Source: an uncultured Lachnospiraceae bacterium
Lineage (GTDB): Bacteria > Bacillota > Clostridia > Lachnospirales > Lachnospiraceae
Direction of reading: 5' to 3'
Length of the DNA stretch: 64,000 bases
Assembly: GCA_947626985.1 (NCBI GenBank)
Contig: CANQUG010000011.1
Coordinates: 1-64,000, forward strand
The position numbers and the translations under genes were made by a program. This document shows, piece by piece, positions 16,329-25,997 of this stretch. The notes under the pieces are model-generated. The model saw only the letters and a program-made list of their open reading frames with translations, searched no databases and was not told the origin of the DNA. Every line of letters starts with the position of its first letter. Positions within the stretch are counted from its first letter, which is position 1.

Positions 16329-18983
16329 ATGAGCAAAGAACTTGCCAAAACCTACGACCCCAGCGGCATCGAAGAACGCCTCTACCAGAAATGGCTGGAC
16401 AACGGCTACTTCCACGCCAAAGTAAACCCCGATAAAAAACCCTTCACCATCGTCATGCCCCCGCCCAACGTAACCGGCCAGCTCCACATGGGCCACGCCC
16501 TGGACGAAACCATGCAGGACATCCTCATCCGCTTCAGGCGCATGCAGGGCTACGAAGCCCTCTGGCAGCCCGGCACCGACCATGCGGCCATCGCCACCGA
16601 GGTGAAGGTCATCGAAAAACTGAAAAGCGAAGGCATCGACAAAAACGAGATCGGCCGCGAAGAATTCCTGAAGCACGCCTGGGCCTGGAAAGAAGAGTAC
16701 GGCGGAAAAATCATCAACCAGCTGAAAAAACTGGGCGCCTCCGCCGACTGGGAGCGGGAACGCTTCACCATGGACGAAGGATGCTCCAAAGCCGTGGAGG
16801 AGGTCTTCATCAAGCTCTACGAAAAAGGCTACATCTACAAAGGCTCCAGAATCATCAACTGGTGCCCCGTATGCCAGACCTCCATATCCGACGCGGAGGT
16901 GGAGCACGAGGACCAGAACGGCAGCTTCTGGCACATCAACTACCCCATCATCGGCGAGGAAGGCCGCTACGTGGAAATCGCCACCACCCGTCCCGAAACC
17001 ATGCTGGGTGATACCGCCGTTGCCGTAAACCCTGACGACGACCGCTACAAAGACCTCGTCGGCAAAATGCTGAAGCTCCCCCTCACCGACCGTGAGATCC
17101 CCGTCATCGCCGACGAATACGTGGACAAAGAATTCGGAACCGGCTGCGTGAAGATCACCCCCGCCCACGACCCCAACGACTTCGAGGTGGGCAAACGCCA
17201 CAACCTGCCGGAGATCAACATCATGAACGACGACGCCACCATCAACTCCCTGGGAGGCAAATACGCCGGAATGGACCGCTATGAAGCAAGACGTCAGATC
17301 GTAAAGGACCTGGACGACCTGGGCCTTCTGGTGAAGGTCATCCCCCATTCCCACAGCGTAGGAACCCACGACCGCTGCGGCACCACTGTGGAGCCCCTCA
17401 TCAAGCCCCAGTGGTTTGTAAAAATGGACGAGATGGCAAAAGCCGCCATGGAAGTCCTCCACACCGGAGAACTGGAATTCGTACCCCCCAGCTTCGGAAA
17501 AACCTACCTCCACTGGCTGGAAAACATCCGCGACTGGTGCATCTCCCGTCAGCTGTGGTGGGGCCACAGAATCCCCGCATATTACTGCGACGAGTGCGGA
17601 GAAGTAGCGGTAGCCCGTGAAATGCCCGAAAAATGCCCGAAATGCGGCTGCACCCATCTCCACCAGGACGAGGACACCCTGGATACCTGGTTCAGCTCCG
17701 CCCTCTGGCCCTTCTCCACTCTGGGCTGGCCGGAGAAAACCCCTGAGATGGAATACTTCTATCCCACGGACGTCCTGGTAACAGGCTACGACATCATCTT
17801 CTTCTGGGTAATCCGAATGGTATTCTCCGCTCTGGAGCAGACAGGAAAAACGCCCTTCCACCACGTGCTGATCCACGGACTGGTGAGAGATTCCCTGGGC
17901 CGTAAGATGAGCAAATCCCTGGGCAACGGCATCGACCCCCTGGAGGTCATTGAAAAATACGGCGCGGACGCCCTCCGCCTCACCCTGATCACAGGAAACG
18001 CCCCCGGAAACGACATGCGCTTCTATTGGGAAAAGGTAGAGTCCAGCCGGAACTTTGCCAATAAAATCTGGAACGCCTCCCGCTTCATCATGATGAATCT
18101 GGAAGGAAAAACCATAAAGGAACCGGAGAATCTTCAGGCCCTCTGCCCGGAGGACAAATGGATCCTCTCCCGCGTCAACACCGTCACCCGGGAAGTAACG
18201 GAGAACATGGAAAAATACGAGCTGGGCATCGCCGTGCAGAAGGTTTACGATTTCCTCTGGGACGAATTCTGCGACTGGTATATCGAAATTGCCAAAGTAC
18301 GCCTGTGGAACGCCAAGGAAAACCCGGAAGCCGCAGGAGAAGCCCTGTGGACCCTGCGCACCGCCCTTACCCAGGCGCTGAAGCTCCTCCATCCCTTCAT
18401 GCCCTTTGTCACCGAGGAAATTTACTGTACGCTGCTCCCGGAAGAGGAATCCATCATGATCTCCTCCTGGCCGGTATACGATGACAGCCGCTCCTTCCCC
18501 GAGGCGGAGAAGGCCATGGAGCTCTGCATGGAGGCCGTGCGCGGCATCCGGAACACCCGCATGACCATGAACGTGCCCCAGAGCCGTAAGACAAGCGTAT
18601 ATATCGTAGGCAGGGACGAGGAATTCTGCTCCCTCTATCAGGAAAGCTGCCAGTCCTTCGTAAACCTGGCCTCCGCGAAGGACATCCGCGTACAGACCAC
18701 GAAGGAAGGAATCGGCGACGACGCTGTCTCCATCGTAGTGTCCGGCGGCATTGTGTACCTTCCCCTGGAGGATCTGGTGGACAGAGCCAGAGAACTGGAA
18801 CGTCTGGGCAAAGAGCAGGAACGCCTGAAAAAGGAGATCGCCCGCTGCGAGGGCATGCTGAACAATCCCAACTTCGTCAGCAAAGCGCCCCAGGCCAAAG
18901 TGGAGGCTGAGAAAGGGAAGCTTCTGAAATATCAGGAAATGCTGGATAAAGTAAATTCCCAGATCCGGCAGATGGAGCCGTGA
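16329..18983 (+). CDS. valS: Valyl-tRNA synthetase
   Basis: 884 residues, normal length for ValRS. It charges tRNA-Val in the cytoplasm. Visible: the HIGH-type motif in [25 protein letters not shown], an inserted editing domain, a Cys-rich zinc-like segment (YCDECGE..CPKCGC), the KMSKS motif in [17 protein letters not shown], an anticodon-binding domain and the C-terminal coiled coil typical of ValRS. The frame is open upstream to 16086, but that part translates the tandem repeats; ATG 16329 follows AAGGAGG by 11 nt and begins the conserved sequence. Regulation by the T-box at 15204-15607 is likely. The first half of the gene is unusually rich in C-ending codons compared with its neighbours. 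Confidence 0.96.
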   Translation: MSKELAKTYDPSGIEERLYQKWLDNGYFHAKVNPDKKPFTIVMPPPNVTGQLHMGHALDETMQDILIRFRRMQGYEALWQPGTDHAAIATEVKVIEKLKSEGIDKNEIGREEFLKHAWAWKEEYGGKIINQLKKLGASADWERERFTMDEGCSKAVEEVFIKLYEKGYIYKGSRIINWCPVCQTSISDAEVEHEDQNGSFWHINYPIIGEEGRYVEIATTRPETMLGDTAVAVNPDDDRYKDLVGKMLKLPLTDREIPVIADEYVDKEFGTGCVKITPAHDPNDFEVGKRHNLPEINIMNDDATINSLGGKYAGMDRYEARRQIVKDLDDLGLLVKVIPHSHSVGTHDRCGTTVEPLIKPQWFVKMDEMAKAAMEVLHTGELEFVPPSFGKTYLHWLENIRDWCISRQLWWGHRIPAYYCDECGEVAVAREMPEKCPKCGCTHLHQDEDTLDTWFSSALWPFSTLGWPEKTPEMEYFYPTDVLVTGYDIIFFWVIRMVFSALEQTGKTPFHHVLIHGLVRDSLGRKMSKSLGNGIDPLEVIEKYGADALRLTLITGNAPGNDMRFYWEKVESSRNFANKIWNASRFIMMNLEGKTIKEPENLQALCPEDKWILSRVNTVTREVTENMEKYELGIAVQKVYDFLWDEFCDWYIEIAKVRLWNAKENPEAAGEALWTLRTALTQALKLLHPFMPFVTEEIYCTLLPEEESIMISSWPVYDDSRSFPEAEKAMELCMEAVRGIRNTRMTMNVPQSRKTSVYIVGRDEEFCSLYQESCQSFVNLASAKDIRVQTTKEGIGDDAVSIVVSGGIVYLPLEDLVDRARELERLGKEQERLKKEIARCEGMLNNPNFVSKAPQAKVEAEKGKLLKYQEMLDKVNSQIRQMEP

Positions 18984-19018
18984 AGATCGGAGCCATGACT
19001 GCCTAAAGGAGTGATGAA

Positions 19019-21049
19019 ATGAAATTATACCGGGTTTGTAACAGGATTTCCCTTCTTCTCCACGCTCTGTTCAGCGCGGCGGGGTATTTCCTGGTAGAAA
19101 CCATCTGCAGGCATTCTTTCACGGAGACCTGGACCTTTATGCGGGAACGGCCTCTGGTGTTTGCCTATAACGCCGGTTTTATTTTTGTAACCTCCCTGAT
19201 CGTGTATCTCTTCCGGAAACGATGCTTTATGCGGCTGCTGGTGGCCTATTTCTGGCTGCTGCTGGCAGCGGTAAACGGAATCATCCTCAGCGCCCGGGTA
19301 ACCCCCTTCACAGGACCGGACCTGCATCTGCTTTCGGACGCCTTCGGCCTGGTGAACAAATACCTTCCCCCGGCGGGAGTGGTGATCGCCTGCATTCTGT
19401 TTGCCCTGATGCTCCTGTTCCTTCTGGTTGTGCTGATCAAAAGTCCGAAATACAAAGGTCCATTAAAGTACCGTTATAATATCCCTCTGATCCTGGCCGC
19501 CGCAGCGGCCTTCGGAGGGGTGACCCAGCTGGCGCTGGAAAAACGGGTGCTTTCCAACTATTTCGGCAACATCGCTTTTGCATATGAGGATTACGGCTAT
19601 CCCTACTGCCTGGCTACCACCATATTCAATACAGGGATCAGCTGCCCCAGGGACTACTCGGACGGAGAGATCCGTCGGATCCAGCACACGGAGGACAACC
19701 TTCCCCAGACCCGTGAGGGAGAGTATCCCAACATCATCTTCCTGCAGCTGGAATCCTTTTTTGACCCGGAGCTGGTGAATTACCTGAAAATTTCCGAGGA
19801 TCCCATTCCCACCTTCCGGCAGCTCATGAAGGATTACAGCTCCGGCTACTTCAAGGTACCCGCCGTGGGCGCCGGAACCGCCAATACGGAATTTGAAACG
19901 ATCACGGGAATGAGCCTGCATTATTTCGGGCCGGGAGAATATCCCTACAAGAGCATTCTCAAGGAGACCGCCTGCGAGAGCGCTGCCTATGTGCTGAAAA
20001 ATCTGGGCTACGCGACCCATGCCGTGCACAATCATGAGGCCAATTTTTACGGAAGGAAGACAGTGTTTCCCAACCTGGGCTTCGACACCTTCACCTCCGA
20101 GGAATACATGCCCAAAGAGAACCAGATCAACCCCCAGGGCTGGGTGAAGGACAGCATTCTCACGGAGGAGATTTTCAAATGCCTCAACGCCACGGAGGAA
20201 AAGGACTATATCTACACCATCTCCGTTCAGGGACACGGAGCCTATCCCGAGGAGCCCATCCTGGAGGATCCCCTGATCACGGTCACCGGCTCCGCCACCC
20301 AGGAAAAGAATTACCAGTGGGAATATTATGTAAACCAGATCCGGGAGATGGATGATTTTATCAAAGACCTTGTGACCCAGCTGTCCAATTATGAGGAGGA
20401 TGTAATCCTGGTGATGTACGGCGATCACCTTCCTACCATGGATCTTACCGTGGAGGATCTGGAGAACCGGTATCTTTTCCAGACTCAGTATGTGATCTGG
20501 GATAATTTCGGCATGAAAAAGAGAGACGAAAATCTGTCCTCCTATCAGATCGCCGCTGAGGTGCTGGACCGCATCGGGATTCACGAGGGAAGCATTTTCC
20601 GCTATCATCAGGCGAGAAAGAACACAAAAAACTATCAGGTGGATCTGGAAACCCTGCAGTATGATATCCTCTACGGCGAGCGGTATGTCTATGGCGGGGA
20701 GATGCCCTTCCGGCGAACGAAAATGCGCCTGGGCCTTTACGATGTGACGCTGGATTCCCTGGAGCTGATATCCCTCGCGGATTTTACCTACTATATCCGC
20801 GGAAGCAATTTTACTCCTTCCAGCCAGGTACAGCTGAACGGAGAGTGGTACGACACGGTTTACGTCAGCCCCGTGACGCTGATGATCTCCGGGACGGAGC
20901 TGGATCCCTTTGACCGGATCGCCGTGGCCCAGCGGAGCAACAGCTCCACCAGAAAGGCTCTGAGCAAAAGCTACGACAGGGCCTGCTACGCCGTACTGCT
21001 GAACAGCGAGTGGAAGCTGCCGGAGCTCCCTGAGGAAAATGTCGGATAA
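19019..21049 (+). CDS. LTA synthase-family sulfatase-fold membrane protein
   Basis: 676 residues: about five N-terminal membrane segments (residues ~10-165), then an extracellular sulfatase-fold domain of the lipoteichoic acid synthase/phosphoglycerol transferase type. Active-site features seen: metal-binding Glu in FLQLESFF, the nucleophile threonine in GAGTANTEFE (about residue 287), and the Asp-His pair in MYGDHLPTMD. These match LtaS. It would transfer glycerol phosphate from phosphatidylglycerol to a glycolipid or glycan at the outer membrane face. A ~100-residue C-terminal extension follows the catalytic domain. ATG 19019 follows TAAAGGAGTGATGAA; it lies 35 bp after valS, perhaps in the same transcript. 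The exact polymer product cannot be read from sequence. Confidence 0.85.
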   Translation: MKLYRVCNRISLLLHALFSAAGYFLVETICRHSFTETWTFMRERPLVFAYNAGFIFVTSLIVYLFRKRCFMRLLVAYFWLLLAAVNGIILSARVTPFTGPDLHLLSDAFGLVNKYLPPAGVVIACILFALMLLFLLVVLIKSPKYKGPLKYRYNIPLILAAAAAFGGVTQLALEKRVLSNYFGNIAFAYEDYGYPYCLATTIFNTGISCPRDYSDGEIRRIQHTEDNLPQTREGEYPNIIFLQLESFFDPELVNYLKISEDPIPTFRQLMKDYSSGYFKVPAVGAGTANTEFETITGMSLHYFGPGEYPYKSILKETACESAAYVLKNLGYATHAVHNHEANFYGRKTVFPNLGFDTFTSEEYMPKENQINPQGWVKDSILTEEIFKCLNATEEKDYIYTISVQGHGAYPEEPILEDPLITVTGSATQEKNYQWEYYVNQIREMDDFIKDLVTQLSNYEEDVILVMYGDHLPTMDLTVEDLENRYLFQTQYVIWDNFGMKKRDENLSSYQIAAEVLDRIGIHEGSIFRYHQARKNTKNYQVDLETLQYDILYGERYVYGGEMPFRRTKMRLGLYDVTLDSLELISLADFTYYIRGSNFTPSSQVQLNGEWYDTVYVSPVTLMISGTELDPFDRIAVAQRSNSSTRKALSKSYDRACYAVLLNSEWKLPELPEENVG

Positions 21050-21100
21050 AAGATTACGATTGGGACTGGACAACTCCGGGCGGTACGATTAAGATAACCT

Positions 21101-22453
21101 ATGGAAGGATGTACTGTAAAAGAAAAAATGATGAACTACAGAGAGGCAGTTGCCTATATTGATGAAACTCCGAAATTTACCGTAAAAAATACCCTCAGCC
21201 ATACCAGAGAATGCCTAAGGCGTCTGGGAGATCCCCAGAAACATTTCCGCGTCATCCATGTGGCGGGAACCAATGGAAAGGGAAGCACCTGCGCGTTCCT
21301 TACCTCCATTCTCCGGGAGGCCGGCTATTCCTGCGGACTGTTTACCTCCCCCCATCTTGTGGAGATCAATGAACGCTTTCAGATCAATGAGGTGAACATC
21401 AGCGACGATACGTTTCTGAAAGCCTTTCACCGAGTGAAGGCTCTCTCGGATGAGCTGGTGGCGGAGGGAAATTACCATCCCACCTACTTTGAAATGCTGT
21501 TCCTCATGGGAATGGTGATCTTCGCGGAGGCGGGGGTGGACTTCGTCACGCTGGAGACGGGGCTGGGAGGCCGGCTGGACGCTACCACCTCCATCGAGGA
21601 CCCCGTGGCCTGCGTGATCACCTCCATCAGTTTTGACCATATGCAGTATCTGGGAAATACCATAGAGGAGATCGCCGGGGAGAAGGCGGGAATCATCGTG
21701 CCGGGGGTTCCGGTGATCTACGACGGAAATGATCCGGCCGCGGCGGGTGTGATCCGAAGAGAGGCGGAGAGACTGGGAAGCCCTGCTGTAGAGGTGAGGA
21801 GGGAGGACATGGAGGTTCTCTCCATCACGAAAGAGGGCATCCGCTTTTCCTTCCGTAAGGATGAATATTATGGAAGGGAGATTTTCTCCGTTCCCTTTAT
21901 TGCCCGCTATCAGGTGATGAACAGCGCTCTGGCGCTGAAAACCATGGAGGTTCTGAAGTCCGTACTGCCTGTGGAGCGCAGGCACGTTCTGCTGGGACTG
22001 TCCCGCACCCGCTGGCAGGGCAGGATGGAGACCATTCTTCCCGGGGTGATCGTGGACGGCGCCCACAATGAGGACGGCGTGGAAAAGTTCGTGGAGACAG
22101 CGGAGCATTTCCAGAAGGAGCATCCCCTCACTCTTTTGTTCTCCGCAGTGGAGGACAAGGATTACCGGGACATGATCCGCACGATTGTAAGCCGGATCCG
22201 GTTCCGCCATGTGGTGGCAACCCAGGTGGGAGGCTATCGGCAGGTTCCTGCGGAGGAGCTTGCGGAAATCTTCCGGGAGAACGGCTGCGCTGAGGCGGAA
22301 GGGATCCGGGACGTTCCCGCGGCCTTTCGCCGGGCTCTGGAGATGAAGGGTGAGGACGGCATGCTGTTCTGTGTGGGTTCCCTGTACCTGGTGGGAGAGA
22401 TAAAAAGTGTTCTCCGGGATTCCGGAGAGAAGTTCGCGGGAGGAACGCCATGA
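21101..22453 (+). CDS. folC: Folylpolyglutamate synthase / dihydrofolate synthase
   Basis: 450 residues, Mur-ligase fold. ATP-binding P-loop AGTNGKGSTCAF (~residues 55-66), FTSPHLVEINERF, the TLETGLGGRLDATTS block, and the C-terminal glutamate-ligase segment with DGAHNEDGVEKF are all present, as in bacterial FolC. It adds glutamate to (dihydro)folates in the cytoplasm. Start is uncertain: ATG 21101 has only a weak ribosome binding site, and ATG 21128 or 21131 are alternatives. The last bases overlap the next small ORF (ATGA). Confidence 0.92.
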   Translation: MEGCTVKEKMMNYREAVAYIDETPKFTVKNTLSHTRECLRRLGDPQKHFRVIHVAGTNGKGSTCAFLTSILREAGYSCGLFTSPHLVEINERFQINEVNISDDTFLKAFHRVKALSDELVAEGNYHPTYFEMLFLMGMVIFAEAGVDFVTLETGLGGRLDATTSIEDPVACVITSISFDHMQYLGNTIEEIAGEKAGIIVPGVPVIYDGNDPAAAGVIRREAERLGSPAVEVRREDMEVLSITKEGIRFSFRKDEYYGREIFSVPFIARYQVMNSALALKTMEVLKSVLPVERRHVLLGLSRTRWQGRMETILPGVIVDGAHNEDGVEKFVETAEHFQKEHPLTLLFSAVEDKDYRDMIRTIVSRIRFRHVVATQVGGYRQVPAEELAEIFRENGCAEAEGIRDVPAAFRRALEMKGEDGMLFCVGSLYLVGEIKSVLRDSGEKFAGGTP

Positions 22454-22602
22454 TCGATTATGAAGAGGAACTTAAGAAATTTGAACCCAGTCTGGACGTG
22501 ACAGACGCGGAAGGCGCTATTTATGACCGTGAGCTGACGGATATCCTGGACGTTCTTCAGGAGGTGCTGCGGGAGGTCAGAAGCGGCAGGCGTTCAAGAT
22601 AA
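22450..22602 (+). CDS. Small acidic protein, unknown function
   Basis: A 50-residue ORF starting MIDYEEELKKFEPSLDV and ending in SGRRSR. Its ATG overlaps the folC stop by four bases (ATGA) and it ends 10 bp before the next gene, so it sits in a tight operon and is probably translated by coupling. It is mainly acidic with a helix-prone middle (ELTDILDVLQEVLREV) and a basic tail. No family was recognised. Confidence 0.6.
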   Translation: MIDYEEELKKFEPSLDVTDAEGAIYDRELTDILDVLQEVLREVRSGRRSR

Positions 22603-22612
22603 GGAGAGACCG

Positions 22613-24181
22613 ATGAATTGTATGAATTGCGGCGCTGTCCTGTCAGATATTGATCTGGACTACTGTCCCAGCTGCGGAAGCAATGTACTGATTCAGAAAA
22701 AGGTGGATTACCTGTCCAAGTATTATTACAATCAGGGGCTGGAGAAGGCCAGCATCCGGGATCTTTCCGGGGCCATCACCTGTCTGAAGCAGAGTCTGGC
22801 CTTCAATAAGCGGAATATCCAGGCCAGAAACCTTCTGGGGCTGGTGTACTTCGAGACAGGGGAGGTGGTGTCCGCTCTCAGCGAGTGGGTCATCAGCAAG
22901 AACCTCCAGCCCTCCAGAAATCTGGCGTCGGAATATATTGACAAGCTCCAGGCCAATCCCGCCAGACTGGAGGCCATCAACGAGACCATAAAAAAATATA
23001 ATCACGCTCTGCAGCTGTGCCGGGAGGGGCATGAGGACATGGCCGCCATTCAGCTCCGCAAAATTCTGTCCCAGAACTCCAAGCTGATCAAGGGATACCA
23101 CCTTCTGGCGCTGATCCAGATCAAGGAGCAGGAGTGGGGGAAGGTGCGGAGAACGCTGCGGAGAGCCATCCGTATCGATAAGACCAACACCACCACCCTG
23201 CGCTTTTTAAAGGAAGTGGACGAGAGAACGGGCGTGGCCACGAAGCTGGAACGGCAGAACAGAGGAATCTTCCGGGGTACCGACAACGTCGAGGAGAACG
23301 TGACGGGCACGGATTATGTGGTGAATCCGCCTGTCTACAGGGAGAGAAGACGGATTTCGGTGTTCGTGACCCTGACGATGGGGATTGCGGTGGGCGTATC
23401 CGCCTTCTGGCTTCTGGCGGTTCCTGCCATCAAGCAGAGAATTTATCGGGAGGCCAATCACCAGATCGTGAAATACAGCGAGTCCCTGTCCAGCCAGGGT
23501 GCCCAGCTGAGCAGAGCGCAGGGGGAAGCCAGGGAAGTGGGGGACGCGGTGGAGGCCACCGTGCAGCAGCTGGAGCTGGAGAAGGTTCGCAGCTCCAGTT
23601 ATGAAGCTCTTCTCAAAGCCTATTCCGCCGTATACCAGGAGAATTATGACGAGGCGGCGCTCGTAATCCAGACGGTGCACGCCTATCTTCTTCCTGATGA
23701 CGTCCGGTGGATGTATACCACGGTCTGCAATACCACCGGAGTGACGGGAATCGAGGAGCCGGAGGGGTCGGAGGACGAAGAAGGAGCTTCCGGTGATTCC
23801 GGCGGTGACAGCAGTTACGATGACGGCTACAGCGACAGCGGTTATGACGACGGTTACAGCGACAGCGATTACGATGACAGTTACAATGACGGCGGTTACG
23901 ATGACAGTTACAGTGACGGCGGTTATGATGACGGCTACAGTGACAGCGGTTATGACGACGGTTACAGCGACAGCGGTTATGACGACAGTTATAGTGACAG
24001 CGATAATGACTATGGTTATGGTGACAGCGGTTACGATGACGGTTCCGGCGGCAGCGGTTATGATGACGGCTACAGCGACGACGGTTCCGGCGGCAGCGAT
24101 TACGATAACAGCGACGACGACGGGACCGGAGGCGGTAATGATTATGCTGATGATGACGGTGACAGCGATTATGGTTACTGA
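22613..24181 (+). CDS. Zinc-ribbon/TPR membrane protein with Asp-Ser-Tyr-Gly repeat tail
   Basis: 522 residues. An N-terminal zinc ribbon (CMNCG...CPSCG, residues 3-22) is followed by TPR-like helical repeats (~30-210), one membrane segment near residues 248-266, a coiled-coil stretch (~280-325) and an extracytoplasmic part. The last ~125 residues are a highly acidic low-complexity tail made of YDDGYSDSG-like 9-residue units. ATG 22613 follows AAGGAGAGACCG. It follows folC and the 50-residue ORF closely and is followed by a strong terminator. Function unknown; the tail could bind cations or interact with the wall, but that is only a guess. Confidence 0.75.
   Translation: MNCMNCGAVLSDIDLDYCPSCGSNVLIQKKVDYLSKYYYNQGLEKASIRDLSGAITCLKQSLAFNKRNIQARNLLGLVYFETGEVVSALSEWVISKNLQPSRNLASEYIDKLQANPARLEAINETIKKYNHALQLCREGHEDMAAIQLRKILSQNSKLIKGYHLLALIQIKEQEWGKVRRTLRRAIRIDKTNTTTLRFLKEVDERTGVATKLERQNRGIFRGTDNVEENVTGTDYVVNPPVYRERRRISVFVTLTMGIAVGVSAFWLLAVPAIKQRIYREANHQIVKYSESLSSQGAQLSRAQGEAREVGDAVEATVQQLELEKVRSSSYEALLKAYSAVYQENYDEAALVIQTVHAYLLPDDVRWMYTTVCNTTGVTGIEEPEGSEDEEGASGDSGGDSSYDDGYSDSGYDDGYSDSDYDDSYNDGGYDDSYSDGGYDDGYSDSGYDDGYSDSGYDDSYSDSDNDYGYGDSGYDDGSGGSGYDDGYSDDGSGGSDYDNSDDDGTGGGNDYADDDGDSDYGY
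23800..24178 (+). repeat. Coding low-complexity repeat (Asp/Ser/Tyr/Gly)
   Basis: Tandem 27-bp units (GTTATGACGACGGTTACAGC-type) encode YDDGYSDSG variants. The array is near-perfect at DNA level over about 23815-24000, then decays into Gly/Ser/Asp-rich sequence. Confidence 0.8.
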
Positions 24182-24223
24182 CCGCCGGCGTCAGCGGAAA
24201 AACATAAGAGAAACCTCGCAGCA

Positions 24224-24255
24224 GGGGATGTGTCGGATGACACATCCCCTTTTTT
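24224..24255 (+). terminator. Intrinsic terminator after the TPR gene
   Basis: Perfect stem GGGGATGTGTC/GACACATCCCC with a GGAT loop followed by TTTTTT. Confidence 0.92.
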
Positions 24256-24366
24256 CCGTCATGGGAACCTTCCTTGCAGAAACGCGTAATTTTTTTCGAA
24301 ACGGGACGGAATGAGAGGTTTTTTGGATTATTCTGTATAAAAATGAAAAATAAGGGGAGAATAACT

Positions 24367-24687
24367 ATGAATCCATTGTTTACTGCTGAGGGGAGCTGTC
24401 TGACCATCGCCCTTCCCAGGGAGCTGGACCATCCGGCCTCCGATTCCATCCGCAGGGAATCGGACAGGATCATGAGCAGGCAGTTTATCAGGACGATCGT
24501 ATTTGATTTCGCGGACACCAGCTTTATGGACAGCTCGGGGATCGGGCTGATCATGGGAAGGTACAGAGCTCTGGGAATGCGGGGAAACTGTGTGCGGGCC
24601 GTCAATGTGAACAGTCATATCGAGAAGCTGCTGCACCTGTCCGGACTGCACAGGTATATGGAGATCCGGCCGGTTCCGGAACAATGA
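24367..24687 (+). CDS. spoIIAA: Anti-sigma F factor antagonist SpoIIAA
   Basis: 106 residues, STAS domain. The conserved phosphorylation site is in SFMDSSGIGLIMGRY (Ser at about residue 56), the residue phosphorylated by SpoIIAB and dephosphorylated by SpoIIE. In the forespore, unphosphorylated SpoIIAA releases sigma F from SpoIIAB. ATG 24367 is chosen over an upstream frame opening because of AAGGGGAGAATAACT just before it and because conservation begins there. First gene of spoIIAA-spoIIAB-sigF. A sigma-H promoter would be expected upstream (24256-24366), but no convincing match was seen. Confidence 0.95.
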   Translation: MNPLFTAEGSCLTIALPRELDHPASDSIRRESDRIMSRQFIRTIVFDFADTSFMDSSGIGLIMGRYRALGMRGNCVRAVNVNSHIEKLLHLSGLHRYMEIRPVPEQ

Positions 24688-24715
24688 AAAAATGGAGGAT
24701 AGAAGGGAGTATATT

Positions 24716-25153
24716 ATGGAAAATACCAATGAATTTACAAATGAGATGACTCTTGTCTTTGACAGCAGGCCGGTAAATGAAGGGCTGGCCCGGGTGGCGG
24801 TGGCCTCCTTCTGCACGCAGCTGAATCCCACTCTGGAGGAGGTGGCGGACCTGAAAACCGCCGTCTCCGAGGCTGTGACCAACTGCATCATTCACGGGTA
24901 TGAGGGAGAGGTACATAAGATTGAACTGGTGTGTCGTTTAAGGGACAGTGAACTGCTGGTGGATGTGAAGGACGAGGGCGTGGGCATTTCCGACATAAAG
25001 AGGGCCATGGAGCCCCTGTTTACGACGAAGCCGGAGAAGGACCGCTCCGGCATGGGTTTTACCTTTATGGAGGCTTTTATGGATGAGGTCACTGTGGAAT
25101 CCTGCGTGGGCAGGGGAACAACGGTCCGCATGAAAAAAATAATCAGAAGGTAA
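24716..25153 (+). CDS. spoIIAB: Anti-sigma F factor / serine kinase SpoIIAB
   Basis: 145 residues, GHKL ATPase fold: N box EAVTNCIIHGY, G1 box DEGVGISDIKRAM and the ATP-lid/G2 segment TTKPEKDRSGMGFTFME. It binds and inhibits sigma F and phosphorylates SpoIIAA. ATG 24716 follows AGAAGGGAGTATATT; an in-frame codon at 24692 is less likely. It lies 28 bp after spoIIAA and 8 bp before sigF. Confidence 0.95.
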   Translation: MENTNEFTNEMTLVFDSRPVNEGLARVAVASFCTQLNPTLEEVADLKTAVSEAVTNCIIHGYEGEVHKIELVCRLRDSELLVDVKDEGVGISDIKRAMEPLFTTKPEKDRSGMGFTFMEAFMDEVTVESCVGRGTTVRMKKIIRR

Positions 25154-25161
25154 GGGAGAGA

Positions 25162-25878
25162 ATGGAGCATACTCTTGCCCTGATCGGGCGCGCGCACCAG
25201 GGGGATAAACAGGCAAGAGATACCTTGTTCGAGGAAAATACCGGACTGATTTACAGTGTGGCGAAGCGCTATCTGGGAAGAGGGGTGGAGATGGAGGATC
25301 TGTTTCAGATCGGAAGCATCGGCCTTTTAAAGGCGGTGGACAAATTCGATCTGAATTATGACGTCAAATTCTCCACCTACGCGGTCCCCATGATCGCAGG
25401 GGAAATCAAGCGATTTTTAAGGGACGACGGCATTGTAAAGGTGAGCCGCTCCCTGAAGGAAAATCACTATAAGATCTTTCAGGCTCAGGAGCAGCTGGAG
25501 AGGCGGCTGGGGCGGGAGCCCACGCTGACGGAGCTCTCTGCGGAGCTGAACCTTCCTGTGGAGGAGGTGGTGATGACCATGGAATCCAGGGTGGAGGTGG
25601 AATCCCTGTCCAAAACCATCTATCAGGGGGAGGGCACGGAGATCTCCCTGATGGACAGGCTTCCGGAGAAGGAGGACCGGCAGGAGACGCTGCTGAACAG
25701 GATCTTTCTGGAGGAGATTCTGGGCACCCTGGGGGCCAGGGAGCGTCAGCTGATCTTTCTGCGGTACTTTCAGGATATGACCCAGACGGAGGTGGCTTCC
25801 CGGATGGGCGTCTCCCAGGTGCAGGTGTCCCGCATGGAAAAAAGAATTCTGGCCAGGCTTAGGGCGCTGCGGGATTGA
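25162..25878 (+). CDS. sigF: RNA polymerase forespore sigma factor F
   Basis: 238 residues of the sigma-70 family, SigF/SigG group: region 2 (GLIYSVAKRYLGRGVEMEDL, FSTYAVPMIAGEIKRFLRDD), region 3, and region 4 with the helix-turn-helix QTEVASRMGVSQVQVSRMEK. It directs early forespore transcription once released from SpoIIAB. The order spoIIAA-spoIIAB-sigF identifies it as SigF rather than SigG. ATG 25162 follows AAGGTAAGGGAGAGA. Confidence 0.95.
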   Translation: MEHTLALIGRAHQGDKQARDTLFEENTGLIYSVAKRYLGRGVEMEDLFQIGSIGLLKAVDKFDLNYDVKFSTYAVPMIAGEIKRFLRDDGIVKVSRSLKENHYKIFQAQEQLERRLGREPTLTELSAELNLPVEEVVMTMESRVEVESLSKTIYQGEGTEISLMDRLPEKEDRQETLLNRIFLEEILGTLGARERQLIFLRYFQDMTQTEVASRMGVSQVQVSRMEKRILARLRALRD

Positions 25879-25931
25879 CTTTTGGAGGATTTGTAGTATC
25901 CTGAAAGAAAAGAGAGAGCCGGAAACAGGAC

Positions 25932-25967
25932 GTCCGGTCCGGAAAGGCTCAGAAAACGGGACCGGAC
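25932..25967 (+). promoter_or_regulatory. Hairpin in the sigF-77-aa gene gap
   Basis: Perfect 9-bp inverted repeat GTCCGGTCC/GGACCGGAC with an 18-nt loop and no T-run. It may be an mRNA processing or stability element. Confidence 0.5.
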
Positions 25968-25997
25968 AATCACAGAAGAAAGAGAGGGAAGGAAGCC

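Noticed and set aside
16146-18392. 748-codon minus-strand open frame opposite valS
   Set aside because: Antisense to a clear ValRS; Gly/Val/Phe-rich composition is an effect of the C-rich codons of valS.
24256-24366. Sigma-H promoter before spoIIAA
   Set aside because: Expected from Bacillus, and GGAAT-like bits occur, but no match with both boxes and correct spacing was convincing.
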